The translations under genes were made by a program, and so were the position numbers. The notes below the pieces were generated by a model. The model was given only the letters and a program-made list of their open reading frames with translations. It ran no database searches and was not told the origin of the DNA. Positions 33,896 to 45,403 of a stretch of DNA of 64,000 bases are shown here, in pieces. Numbering within the stretch: the first letter of the stretch is position 1; the number at the start of each line of letters is the position of its first letter. Source of the stretch: Neurospora crassa OR74A (lineage: Eukaryota; Ascomycota; Sordariomycetes; Sordariales; Sordariaceae); NCBI RefSeq assembly GCF_000182925.2, contig NC_026503.1:2046001-2110000 (forward strand), in the 5' to 3' direction.

Positions 33896-35011
33896 ATGGC
33901 TTCCCCCGCCGAAGACCAAGCAACTCACCACCAAGACCTCGCCGACCGCGCCTCCCGCTCCAACCGCGGCGGTCGCGGCGGTCGCGGTCCCAAATCCGGT
34001 GGTCATGGCGGTGGTCATCGCAAGGGTGGTGGTCGCGACGTCGACCTCTCGCGCGCCTTATCCCGCCTGCTCCGTCACCAAGCCGCCTCGGCAGGCATCA
34101 CCCTCGACGCCGAAGGGTACGCGCCTCTGGACAAGGTTCTCGCATGGGGCCCGATCCGCTCGCTGAAGCCGACGTTTCCAGAGATCCTGAAGGCGGTCAA
34201 GGAGAGCGATAAGCAACGGTTTGCTATCAAGCTGGCGCCGGGAAAAGAAAAAGAAGACGGCGAAAAAAGTGAGGAGCCGGGGGATTGGTTGATTAGGGCG
34301 AATCAGGGACATTCGATCAAGTTGGAGAGTGAAGGGTTGTTGAGGCGGTTGGTTTTGGGGAGGGGTGGTGGTGGTGGGCAGCAGCAGCAGCAGCAGCAAG
34401 GCCAAGAGACGGAGGGGGAGGATGGAGGAACCATACCGATCCCCGAAACGGTCGTCCACGGTACGTACTTTGCTTTCTGGGACAAGATCATCCAGAGCGG
34501 CGGACTCAAACCCATGGGTCGGAACCACGTGCATTTCTCCACGGGGTTACCGGAGGATACGGAGAGGGGGGTCATCAGCGGGATGAGGAGCGATGCGGAG
34601 GTGTTGGTTTTTGTGGATGTCGAGAGGAGTATCAGGGACGCCGAAGAAGCGGAAAAGGAAGATAAAGAAGGAAAAGGGATCAAGTGGTGGATGAGCGACA
34701 ATGGGGTGGTGTTGACGGAGGGCGATAAGGACGGGTTGGTCCCGCTCAAGTATTTCAAAGAGGTTAGGGGGAGGAGGCAGGGCGTAGGACTGTTGTGGAA
34801 GGATGGACACAAGGTGGCGGATTTGCCGGAAGGGTTGGAGATTAGGATGCCGATGGGTAAGGGGAGGGCTGCTGGTGGTGGTGGTGGTGGTGGTGGTAAG
34901 AGAGGGGGACGTGGTGGTGGTGAAAGAAAAGATTCCGGGAAAGGAGGAAGGGGGAGAGAGGAAAAGGGAAATGGTGAGGAGGCCAAGCCTCTGGAGATGG
35001 ATTCGCAATAG
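33896..35011 (+). CDS. tpt1: tRNA 2'-phosphotransferase (Tpt1/KptA family)
   Basis: Single exon, 371 residues. Tpt1 transfers the 2'-phosphate left at the splice junction of ligated tRNAs to NAD+, the last step of fungal tRNA splicing. Family motifs in order: LSRALSRLLRHQAASAGI (conserved Arg/His-rich first helix), GYAPLDKVLAW, KQRFAIK, IRANQGHS (catalytic Arg and His), VVHGTYFAFWDKI, HVHFSTG, and DAEVLVFVDVE. These supply the conserved Arg-His-Arg-Arg set of the family. Additions to the core are an RGG-rich N-terminus, a Gly/Gln-rich insert (GRGGGGGQQQQQQQ) between the two halves of the core, and a Gly/Lys/Arg-rich C-terminus, all probably disordered and possibly RNA-binding. The start is the only ATG before the conserved region. 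Confidence 0.93.
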   Translation: MASPAEDQATHHQDLADRASRSNRGGRGGRGPKSGGHGGGHRKGGGRDVDLSRALSRLLRHQAASAGITLDAEGYAPLDKVLAWGPIRSLKPTFPEILKAVKESDKQRFAIKLAPGKEKEDGEKSEEPGDWLIRANQGHSIKLESEGLLRRLVLGRGGGGGQQQQQQQGQETEGEDGGTIPIPETVVHGTYFAFWDKIIQSGGLKPMGRNHVHFSTGLPEDTERGVISGMRSDAEVLVFVDVERSIRDAEEAEKEDKEGKGIKWWMSDNGVVLTEGDKDGLVPLKYFKEVRGRRQGVGLLWKDGHKVADLPEGLEIRMPMGKGRAAGGGGGGGGKRGGRGGGERKDSGKGGRGREEKGNGEEAKPLEMDSQ

Positions 35012-35755
35012 GTGGATGGGGTCGATAGACTCTACCTCTACCTATCTACTATGCGGTAGAGGGGACAGAAAAAAAAAGTCACGAATCAAAACGAGCACGA
35101 AGGGCTTTAAATCGAAATACCAGACCTGGTCTTGGTTTTGAAGCAGTTGTAAAATTCCACAGCAATGTAGAGCCACCCAATGCCGCAAAATGGTCCAGAC
35201 GTAGCCATATTTCCTCCCAACCACTGGCTATCGCAGGGACTTTGCGTCAAGACACTTTTGTGTTGTTGATAATAGTACATAGACAGAGACGGCAAGGAAA
35301 GATGGAACGGAAATGATGGAATCGAACTCGTTCGTTAAATTAAGCGTCACCGTTGCCTCCACGAATTAGCCCGTACCTGTGTAAAAACATATGCAGCCAT
35401 CCCTTTCCATCTCATGTCCCATACCGGCCCATATACAGCTCGAGAACCCATGACTTTCGCCTTTTCGCCTTTGAACACCTGCCTACTAAAAGATCAAGTG
35501 ACTAACTACTGCCACCCTCTAGTAAGGGTATGATGATTGGCAGGTGTTGCTCTGTATGTTTTGCAGAAGAGGATACATAGAAATATGCAAGGAAATTTGT
35601 ACAAAGGAAAGAATTGGATATAAAAAAAGATATGGATCAGAAGAAAAAGAAGAAGAAGAAAAACGTGTATGCGTCTCAGATGTACTAGAAGTTGAGGTGA
35701 AACTCGTGAGAGTTTTAGTATAGTTGCATAGAAACAACAAAGAAAAATGGAATCT
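35012..35755. other. Convergent 3' spacer
   Basis: Shared 3' flank of the tpt1 gene and the polyQ-tailed Myb-like gene. No coding gene or structured element seen. Confidence 0.5.
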
Positions 35756-37426
35756 TCATCGGAATTGTTCAGAATTAAAGATGAGAGATTGATGTTGCTG
35801 GTTGTGTTGTTGATCTTGTTGTTGCTGTTGTTGCTGTTGCTGATGTTGTTGTTGTTGTTGTTGCTGACTCCTCTTCCACGCTTCTCTCTGGTAGGATCTT
35901 CTCGCAGCTGTTGTCATCACCAATCATTAGCCTCTTTTTCCTCATTTTTGACCTTCATATCAGTTGACAGACAGACAGAGGGGAAGGGGTAAAAAAAGAA
36001 ATGACTCACCCAGCTCCCTAGCCTTATCCCTATGCTCCTCCAACACCCACTCATTCTCACTCTTGATCAACTCCTCCGGACACCTCCACATAAGTCCAAT
36101 CGGGTGTCCCAACACTTTGGCCGCCTGCCTAACCTGGACATGAACAGTCTGGAACCTCACACCTTCGTACTCGTCCCACGTCAACGGCAACATCTTGCCC
36201 GGGTTCTCCGGGTCGTACCGGGGCCGCTCGTCAAAGATGAGCGAAAACTTGTCTCCGTCTTCGGTTCGCGGCAGCTTGGCGTTGAGGCGGTAGTAGTTGC
36301 AGTTGAGCCCGCCCGCAGTCCGGTAAAGACCGGGGAAACGCGCGTTGTACCGCTTCTCGATCTCGGCCCAGGGAAGCTCGAGGTCGTCTTTGTGGTAGAT
36401 GATGAAGAGATTTTGCTCGGTCGTGTACTGGATGTTTTGCTTTTTGCCTCTACTACTACTACTACTGTTGCTGCTGCTGGCGTTGGAGGAGGTGGTGGGG
36501 AGGTTTTCGTCCTCGTCGGGAACCTCGGATGTTTCGTCGTCTGTGGCAAAGCCAGGCGAGCATGACGAAGAAGAAGAAGAAGAAGAAGAAGCAGAAGAAC
36601 CAGACGAGCAGGTGGATGACTTGCGGTCGCTGTTGCGGTGCAGAGCGGCGGCGCTTTTGTATGGTGAGTGTCTGCTTGTCGTGCGATGAGTCCTGCTAGG
36701 GTGAATCTGAAGTTTGTTGTTGATATTGCAGGACGACAGGAAGCGGGAAGAAGCATTTTCAAAGGCCGCCGATGCTTGTCTCTTCTTCTGAGGAGTGGTG
36801 GCCGACGACAGCGTAGCAGAGAAGTTCTTGTAGCACACGTCTGGTACGGAGTAGGACCGTGGTAGGGAAGAAGAGGATTGTTGGCGCTGTGCTTGGCTTG
36901 GGAATGATGATGATGAAATGCTGCAAGTCGGAGATGGCAGCGGGGTGAAGATGCCTTGCTGGAAAGGTGCGAAGCGTGAAGTATAATCCGGGGATGCCTG
37001 GGGCCGATGCTGGCTAAGCTGATGCTCAAAGGGTGAGGGTACGGCATTGAGAATGTGAGAAATGGGCGGGAGAGAGACCTGCTGCTGCTGTGGTTCGAGC
37101 AAACTGCGCATGCTTGGCCCTGGGCGAGTGTCCAAGTAGGTGCTGCTTGCCTGTCTCTTCAAGTCTGATCCAGCAGAGGACACTGATGAAGTGATGGAGA
37201 GGTTGGAAAGGGCTCCGGAGAAGTAGTCCGAGTCGACTGATGGCCTTCTGCTCCATGATACCGACTGGAAGCTACAACTTGGGCTCAGCTGGATCGAGTT
37301 AGGGGTCGACGGTGGCGATGGAAAGCTCAATTCGTTGAGTCTGAGGTTGGGGAGTTTGAGAGGAGCGAGTGTCCTTGACTCAAACTCTTCCCGAGAGGAC
37401 AAATGGCGTGGAGTTTCTGAAGACAT
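35756..37426 (-). CDS. Myb/SANT-like fungal protein with polyglutamine tail
   Basis: Exon 1 37426-36010, intron 36009-35908 (GTGAGT donor, CTAATGATT branch, CAACAG acceptor), exon 2 35907-35756; 522 residues. The N-terminal ~300 residues are Ser-rich and disordered. A helical domain follows: YTTEQNLFIIYHKDDLELPW, AEIEKRYNARFPGLYRTAGG, LNCNYYRLN. This resembles a Myb/SANT-type fold common in ascomycete-specific nuclear proteins. It continues with a second conserved patch (LTWDEYEGVRFQTVHVQVRQ, then GLMWRCPEELIKSENEWVLE). Exon 2 encodes RRSYQREAWKRS and then a Gln-rich stretch interrupted by His and Asp. Without the intron the frame ends prematurely in exon 1. A role in DNA binding or transcription is inferred from the fold only. 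Confidence 0.75.
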
Positions 37427-40400
37427 GGTGATGACTTGTGGTGCTGAAGTGTATCTTTGAGGTTGTCAATGATGACTGGAGTAAACTGATGCCGTGATAG
37501 TGTCGTGGATTTGGCGAGGTGGGATTCGGAGCGGTTTATGTAAAGACTTTGTCGACTTTGGGGGTCCAAAGCGAGGCAAACGAGAGACAAGAACAGACAG
37601 TGTGATGATACAAAGCCAAGTGTACAGGTGATGCTTGTGGACAATCCGAGACCCTGGATGGAGATCATCAAGGGACCTTTTAACCCTATATACTTAACGA
37701 ATGGGGTCTGGAGGAGAAGGGGAGGAGGAGCAGGAGCAGGAGCAGGAGAGGGGGGGGGGGAGTAGCTATGACATCTGCAACCTGGTCGCCTCCATCGTCT
37801 CGAAGACAGACATCCCCGTAGATGTGGCAGATAGAGATCTTCCCCCATCGCATTTGGCAGCATGCGAGTTTCACGATAGTATAGACAAGCCCGGCAGCCC
37901 AAAGATAGTCTAGCCTATCCGTAATCAATCGGCATGCATTATTTATCCCAGTGCAGCTGGGCCAGGAACTGAATGAGCGACAGGTACTTGAGGTAGCAGT
38001 CCAGGTAGGATAGACAAGTGGGGATCACTAGCACGCAGATCCTACATGAGTTTACTGTCTAGTGTCTTTCCTAACGTGCGTGTCTGTTGTTGTCACCCAT
38101 CAGCGGTAAGGCCACTATGATTGATCTCTCTATCTCCTCATCGCCTTGTCAGGCTCCGTTCTGCCCTACCACTTATGCTTCACCCTACAAAGACACCATG
38201 TCGTCGACGTGGAGACCCCATATTCGCCAAGCGGCCGTTGGCGGACGGTTATGTCAACGTTTGGACAACGACACGCACTTTCCAGTTAGATGAGTACACT
38301 ACACTAGTAGAGGTATGTGGCAGTAAGGGATGTTGGTGTTGTTAAACTGTGGTGGCCCCGGCCGGGCATTGCAGCCAGGACGTCAGAAGGACAAGTTCTC
38401 TCATGAGCGGTATAATGTCTGAGACAAGCAGGCGGCGAATTAGTCCCAATCAGCCGCCGAGGTACTTAGCAACGTTCGTCCGGGGGCCCGAGAACCATGC
38501 ATTGTTGACTCCGGCTGCTCAAGGGGTATTACTCAGTTGCGGGGCGGGAACGAACTGGTTTTGCTTCTCCCAGGCGTACTATGAAGTCCCCCAACAAGCT
38601 TCATCCATATAGTTTGGCACCTATCTGTTTCCAAAAACCTGGAACTTGAAGTCATCATGGTTATTCGGGACAGCAGCAGATGAGGGATATTGTGATGTAG
38701 CGGTCATCGAAGCTGAGCTCGGCATTGAGGGCCAAGTGGAAGGAAGGGTAACCCAAGGAGACCCAGGCCTGGAACCCACCGTTGTAGACGACTCTCGTGT
38801 CCAGCAGTACTGTACCGCATTCTGGAAGAGGCAGTGATTTCGGGGTGCCATAATGCTTGGGCTAGTCTTGTCTTTTTGTTGGAGGGAGAAAACGTCCGGG
38901 ATCGACTTGTGTGGTGGCGTAGCATCTCGCTTTCGACATCCGAACGCCGGTCTACTTGGTGGAAGTACCTCATGTAGGTGGAAACTCTGAAACTCTTTGT
39001 TTATTCGGCCAATGGGAACGTTTGGGTGTGGTTGAAGAAGGCAGATCTGTCCACTTGCGGTTAGCGACGTTTGTTGAATGGTTTTTAGTAATGAGCGTGA
39101 GTATTAATGTACGTAGATTTGGGAAAAGGCGAGAGAGAAATACCATGTACCTATGACAGACAGACAGACCCCTTTACACCGTGCGTATCGGACTTTGCCT
39201 GACTTCTCACATGCATATTGCGTCTGCGTAGCCATGGTTGGCCTTGGCAGAAGAAGTGACAGAATTGTGATACACCAATCACCAAAAACCATCACCAAAG
39301 CGAAGGGCGCCTTTGACTTTGGTTATGTTGGAAATAAAATGGCAGTTGAAGCCTCGGATTTGTACTTCAAGAAGGACCGGTTAATTCTGAACAAAATGAA
39401 CTCTATGGTAGGCACTTTGGTTGAGATTTGAAGGTGCAATTCTAGGCCAAGAATTGAGGGTCTTTGTTCATGATGGGTGTCCAGAATGGTAAAATGCGCA
39501 TGTTGGTCAGTTTGGGTGTACCCTTAATTCTGTCACCCCCTTGCTTGGATGGCATATCGGAGCCATACCACTTTCAGTTCCAGGTGCATCTCCATCCTCT
39601 CCCCATCCATGGTGGTGCGGAAGAGATTTCCCATATTGTGCAACACTCGTCGCTCAGAGAAGCTCAACCCCGTCAACTTCCCCCTCATTTTGCACTTCTT
39701 AGAGATTAGACCCGGGGATAGTGACCAATGTCAGCGATTGGACCGTCAACCGATTCAGCTTCAACTAAAGATTCAGGTCGGTGCATTAGCTGGTTGACTC
39801 CACATACCCTCGAGGGTTGTGCTGCGTGGTGTCTGGCTTTTCACCAGCCGCTGAGAGAGAGAGTGTGTGTGTTGTTGTCTGGCAAGTCACAGGCACATCC
39901 CCTTGCAGGTCTGCAGCGCGCGGATTTCTTTCCGGATCCACTTTCTCGCAAGGAAGAGCGCTTTGCAGCGAACCCAGCTGTCTGGTACACCCGTGGCGGT
40001 TGCTTCGTGGTTGTCAGTCTGATAATGTCCATAGAGAGGAAATAAACATGTACTGGTTCTAGCCAAAGACGTGGTGGTGCTGGCACTATAGAAAACCACC
40101 CAGCTCGTAGCCGAATACGTCTATAGGCAGTGCCAAAAACGATGAAACTCGCCTCTTGTTACCAGAGAGGTAAGCGTTCCCCTCATCTTAAGCCACAGTC
40201 ACACGCCGGGGAGCGGGAAGATGAACCCCAAGACGCCGCCTCCGAACTTTTGCTGGGACCCAACCTAGAGTCGTAGGTTGATATCCTGGGGAGGTTGTGG
40301 TACCGGATGGGCGGATCTGATATCGGCAGATCCGGTAACCTTTCCCGAATATTGAAGTGACTGATACTTCGGCCATTTTGAGTAGTGTTATCAAAGAAAG

Positions 40401-43027
40401 AAAAAAAAGGCAGTGCCCTACATATGTCTTCCGTCCTTCGTGTACTCATACGTGGGTTTACCGCCCGTGATTGGTAGATACCCAGCTGTGTGTCTACTGG
40501 GGGTGGGCAATTTCCTTCTCTTCCCTTGTCTTGCATCAAACTCGTTCTCGACAGCAGTGAGAATCCCATCTTGTCTAGACCATGGATCTCGATCGACATT
40601 TCCATAGCTGCATGATGTTTTGATGCTGGGGATCCGCTTCCTCGCTCGCTGTTGTCCAGGGTGCTAGTTGGTGGATGAAATGAATAGATAGTGCATACTA
40701 CCATTCGGGGTAGCATCGTTCTTACCACAGCCCGGGAAACTGGAGTGGGAACGTGGGCGGTTAACCAGTCGTTAGACGGGAATGACGAGACCTGACACAA
40801 CAAGACGATAGACATCACAATGCCTTGAAGTCGGTTGTAGTGCGCACCACTTTTGGTGAACCCGAACAACGTGCTTGACACCAGTATGTAGTATGAGGTT
40901 TTCATGCTCTTCGGTGTTCAGTGCGGCCAGCATCTAACACGGTCTTGATATACCGTGTGAATGTACAGAGCAACGCCAATGTCACGAGGAGGCTTGGCCG
41001 TAAATGACTACATTAGTCAGTATACACTATCAACTTCAAAATATGCAGTCGCTAGTGTGATGTACGCGTAGGGCTATACGCGGCGATAGTAAAATCCATA
41101 GTGTAGCCACCTTTTTGTGGTGTAGAGGCCTTGAAAGAAATCATGGACTATATAATAACCAATGAGAAAATCGCACTCGCAACTATACCTTGCAACTGCG
41201 TAATCCGATAGACGTCAAGTCTGACTGAATTGGGAAAGGACATTTCCAGGGTCCTTGAGCTTGGTGCGGTGCCCGAACACAATGGGCATGGTATGTAGTC
41301 CCTTTCCAGCCTGACCGTTCTTGGAATGTCGACTAGTCCCGTCGGTCATAGCCTCATATAGGTAACGCCATGCCTGGTTCTCTCCTGTCAAAAGGAAGGC
41401 ACTCGTCGAGTTGACTCGACTCGGCATTCGCTTGTGCTTTTTTTGGTGGCTTTGACGTTCCTTCGCGGTCCCAGAAGAGTAACCAGTTGATAGTAACGAC
41501 AAGGGAGTCGACGAGATCGGATCTCATCTCGATGATCATCAATTACTCTTGCATTGCATCCTGCCAACCTGCTCTGTCCACTCTCACGGGACTCGCAAAG
41601 CTGGACTAGAAAAGCTAGGTTTGTACTGTTTGTACAGGTTAATACCAGCATTGGGCGGCTCCATCTCTTTGCGGTTAGCCTTCCTTTCCTCCTCCAGTCA
41701 ATCCCCTTGTTTACTTTGGTTGCTGGGCCTGTCAACAGTCGAAAAAGGCTGCAAGGGATTGTTCGCAGCCACTGCGCACCGCCAATATCTCTCAGCGAGA
41801 TAGGGCCGTGTGTCAACCGCCATGGAATTAAAAAAAGATTCCCTGGTTTTCGACATGGAAGAGGAGCAGGAGGAGGAGGGGAACATTGTGATGTGTCAGT
41901 TTTTCCGTACCGCCCTTTAACATGAAATCTGATTACAACCACGAGACACATTTTCCCCCCGTCTATTCTCTCATCTTGCGCTGCCACGCCATTGCTGTGG
42001 AAGAGTGTAATGCAGCAAGGTTACTGCTTCTCTCTGCCTCTCTGACCGCCTCTCGATTACGCACAGCTGACGAAAGTTTGGGCGGGAGAGAAAAGAAAGG
42101 ACATTGTGGGAGTGATTGGATAGGCGTTCAAGAAACGCTTTTCGATAATGATGGTGACACCTATGGGATGGAGGAGTGAGAACTCAAATTCGTCATCAGT
42201 CGAGAGATGACGGGTAACATTCCCGTGCGGTGGTGCAAGAACCAAAGAGAAACCATAGACTCTGAAGAAGAAGAAGCAAAGAAAATGTAAACTCAACCAA
42301 AGGGTACGTTTGATGAGAAGGCTTGAAGTGGCGTTTGTGTAAGAACTGTTTCGGACCCAGTTTTTGCGTACACACTATTGTGTTCGCTTTGTTCCTCCTC
42401 TAACGTCGTCAGCCTTTCGCTTTCGCATAGACGTCTCGGCGCCACGAGCGAACCCCTCTGGCTTGCAGCAGAAATTAGCAAATCCAATTCCAATCCCTAG
42501 CCCGAATTGCCCAACTGGCCACCTGCTGGATCTGGTGTAACTAACTGTTCCCCACCGCGTCATCTGAATCAGTTTCGTGGAGCACGGCGTAAAAGCCGGA
42601 GTGGGCGCGGCGAAAGTCAGAATAGTTGCAAGATTGTCCTTTTTCGTTACTTCTCTCGGTACTCGCCAACGGCTGTCTGACGTTCACCACATTAGAGGCG
42701 AGGGAATTCTCATGGTAATCGACATATCGCGAGACCCTTTCTGCAAAAGCATGTCTGTGATGAATGCTAAATTATGTTCAGTGAAGGGGCTATACCATAA
42801 TGAAGCGTCCAAGTGTCCATCACTGTTCGGCGAGATCGACATGACGGTCTCGACTATCGTGGGCCAATTTGGGTTGCATTTATGCATTTCATGTCCTGAC
42901 TGTCGTGTTTTGTGCATGAAGGATCACGTCTCGTAGTTCTGTTGTACATGCCGTTTCGGCTTCTGTTTCACTGACATGCAGTAGTGAAAGTAAGGGAGAG
43001 CGAGTCTCGCCCCCTTATCTTCTCTGG
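37427..43027. other. 5.6-kb gene-poor spacer
   Basis: Lies upstream of the Myb-like gene and downstream of the Tfc7-like gene. No gene is convincingly supported. One ATG-initiated 240-codon open frame (40905-40183, minus) is listed separately. 41000-41110 contains short inverted repeats (CGCGTA/TACGCG). Confidence 0.45.
40183..40905 (-). CDS. Orphan open reading frame, 240 codons (doubtful)
   Basis: It has a true ATG start and no intron is needed. The N-terminus is moderately hydrophobic (MKTSYYILVSSTLFGFTKSG) but is not a clear signal peptide. No domain was recognised, and the rest is Ser/Arg/Pro-rich as in random frames. It is the longest ATG frame in a 5.6-kb spacer. It may be a lineage-specific gene or chance. 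Confidence 0.2.
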   Translation of the reverse strand: MKTSYYILVSSTLFGFTKSGAHYNRLQGIVMSIVLLCQVSSFPSNDWLTAHVPTPVSRAVVRTMLPRMVVCTIYSFHPPTSTLDNSERGSGSPASKHHAAMEMSIEIHGLDKMGFSLLSRTSLMQDKGREGNCPPPVDTQLGIYQSRAVNPRMSTRRTEDICRALPFFSFFDNTTQNGRSISHFNIRERLPDLPISDPPIRYHNLPRISTYDSRLGPSKSSEAASWGSSSRSPACDCGLR

Positions 43028-44667
43028 TCAGAGACGAGAGCCTCCAGTGGAAGATTTCCCGCGCGACTTGCCACTCTCATTGTTGCCCTCCACCACGACG
43101 CCCAGTGATATTCCAGCATCCAGTATGCTCTTGTTAGGGACATCCTTAAAGGACTCATCGCCCGCGAAGCGCCTATGCGTGGCTTGGTTAGTTGTGTCTC
43201 TTCTCACAAATCAGGGGTCGTGAAATAACAATAACAAAGCGTTAGATTAATCAGAGCTCGCTTACCATCCTCGTTCCTCTCCCTGAGAAAGGTGCGAGCA
43301 GTCACTGTTCAGTTCACAATCCCAACCACCCTTTACGCCTCGGCCACCCCTCCAGACTACGGGAGCATGAAGACCCTGCTGCCGTGGATCACTCTCCGCA
43401 TCCTGAAGATCACCGGTACCTGCTTTAGGGGTTTGCTTTGCCATTCCAGGAGTGATGCCGAGGATGTTGCTGGTGTTGTCCACGCCGCTGCTGATGCTGC
43501 GATTTGCCACCGTCTGGGTCCGAGATGCGCCTGCAGTCATACTGGCCGTGCGAGACCCGACGGCTCTTGACGAAGCCCCCTTTCGTCGCCGAAACACACT
43601 TAGGCCGCAGGTAAAGGCTCGAAAGTCTTCGACCTCGATATTCTCCGGCATATTGCCAGTCAAAACACGACCAAGAGCGATGATGGGCGCAGCGTGCGAG
43701 CAGAGAAGAACGGCACGGATGCCATCCCTATCACACTCGGCAATTAGCCGCTCCAAGGTAACAGCCAGGCGGTCATGCAGTTCATCGACACTTTCGCCCA
43801 TCCGTGTCGGTACTACTGCCGGCTGATAATCACGGTCCAGCAGGCAAGGGAAATGAAACTCGAGCGTGGCAAGGCTCGCAGGTACGGGGTGTTCGAAGGG
43901 CGCCGAACCATACCACTCGCCTATTCCTGTTTCTCCTCGAACACGCAGCTGTCGCTGGCAGTGGCGAGTGCCCTCTTTGGCTTCTTCTGGCAAAGATGAT
44001 GGAGAGGTCGATACTGCTCGGACGAATGGCTCTACCGTCTGTAAACAACGATAGTACAGACTAGAGTAAACACGCTCTATGGGCGGGTCTACTGCAACCA
44101 AACGCTGGCCCAGCTCCTTGGCTTGATCTACGCCGTGGGCTGTGAGGGCTGGGTCTGCGGCTATACCCGTAGGGGACCTGAGAGTGGACGAGTAACTACC
44201 GTTGGTATGGTCGACCAGCCAGTTGGAGCGGAACTGTGAGCCGTTCCTGTTGCGTCAGCTCAATTCTACCTGTAATCAAGGTCAGCAGTCCCAAGTCGGC
44301 GCTCTGGCAGGTGGCCGGAGGTCTGCCGTGGGAAAGCTTGTTCTCCATATCGCGACAATATGGGCTATCCCGTGCTTTGATAACAGTTTGCACCAGAGTG
44401 GACACTGGCACAGCGGTGAGTGATCTCCCTAGTGGCCGTGGAAACGCCCATTTTCCTCTGCGTGGAGAGACTGATGTCCAGTTGCGACGCCGAGACCAAG
44501 GATATGGCAAGTAACGTGCTAAAGTCTCACCGCGGACGGGGAAGACGGAGCGGCTTGGAATTAGGGAATAAGAAAGGAAAGAAATACAAAAAGGGACGGG
44601 GAAAGGAAAGGTGATGTCAGTGTACACTTACACCGTGGCGTGTCACGTAGATAACCTCCAATGTCAT
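43028..44667 (-). CDS. Histidine-phosphatase-fold protein, Tfc7 (TFIIIC tau55)-like
   Basis: Three exons: 44667-44632 (12 codons), 44233-43266 and 43172-43028; 382 residues. Intron 1 (44631-44234, GTAAGT...GCTGACG...CACAG) joins TRHG to FRSNW. Intron 2 (43265-43173, GTAAGC...CAACTAACC...ATAG) completes the codon for Trp in EERGW and joins it to RFAGDESF. The RHG motif (YVTRHGFRSNW), SLYYRCLQT, GIGEWYG and LLCSHAAPIIALGR place it in the phosphoglycerate-mutase/histidine-phosphatase superfamily. Extended N-terminal similarity is to yeast Tfc7, a TFIIIC subunit for RNA polymerase III genes, and to its cytosolic paralog YNL108c. Catalytic His residues appear intact. Reading only the long exon would lose both the RHG motif and the C-terminus. 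Confidence 0.85.
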
Positions 44668-45403
44668 GGTTTCTGTGGGAGCAAGGTGAGAGATGTCACA
44701 ATTCCCGTAATGTTTCGGCTTGGTGTCTGTTCCTGACGTGCTGTCTGTCTGTTGATGCCCAAGCGGATGTTGTTATTGTCGGTGGAGGTGGTAGTGGTGG
44801 CGTTGCTGTTCGTGTTGTCCAACGGATGGGGCGCCGAGGTCTAGAGCTAGCGGATTTCGGACGTCAAATTCCCGGGTCCTGACCCGGACCGAAACCGATC
44901 GGGCGAATGCCTCCCCGAGGAGGCTAATAACGGTCTAATCCGGGTCTTAACGCATTTGCGTGCCAAGTATGACGTAACCCGTTAGTGTTCCAGTAGGCTC
45001 GCTAACACGCTAGCACTTCCCCCACATGTGACATGTCGCTATTGTGGTAGGCGAGCAGACAGATAGGACGAGGCCAGGGAGTGCGTGTCATGTAAATCCA
45101 AGGATGAGATTGAACTTGTACATTCACTCTATCACCAAAGGAGCGGGGCTGATGTGGGAGTTTGGCCCCTGTTGAGCTGGGTACAGTACGGCTTAGCCTA
45201 CACACTCGTCGCTCGTTGGCACTCTCTTCACATGAGCGTCCACGTGTAAGTTGTAGGTACGCATACTGGCCGCCTGATAGTTACTCGCCCCGGATACGCG
45301 CATATGGTTCATGGTGTTGATGTTTGGCGGCCAGCGAGTAGAGTTGGGAATCCAGAGGCTATCTGTTGTTGTCGTTGTTGTTGTTGTTGCTGCTGCTTGA
45401 TAA
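44668..45403. other. Spacer with stem-loop cluster
   Basis: Upstream of the Tfc7-like gene and downstream of the next minus-strand gene. Three palindromes lie within 90 nt (44872-44887, 44909-44924, 44950-44961). A TTG-rich trinucleotide tract at 45364-45397 abuts the stop of the neighbouring gene. No coding gene seen. Confidence 0.5.

Noticed and set aside
33627-34166. 179-codon plus-strand frame upstream of and overlapping tpt1.
   Set aside because: Built from the CACAAC leader repeats (TTNPLTAPQPQPQPQP-like); it overlaps tpt1 in another frame without conserved sequence.
34303-34986. 227-codon minus-strand frame opposite tpt1.
   Set aside because: Antisense shadow of the Gly/Lys/Glu-rich tpt1 coding sequence, giving Pro/Ser-rich low complexity.
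36181-37047. 288-codon minus-strand frame overlapping the Myb-like gene.
   Set aside because: Shifted frame of the same exon; His/Arg/Pro-rich with no domain. The in-frame alternative has the conserved domain and proper splicing.
40185-40225. CTTAAGCCACAGTCACACGCCGGGG looked like a fragment of a dispersed fungal 5S rRNA gene.
   Set aside because: Only ~20 nt are similar and with an insertion; flanking sequence does not match 5S structure at either end.
41388-41987. 199-codon minus-strand frame.
   Set aside because: It starts with GTG, has no ATG near the start, no recognisable domain, and composition like random frames.
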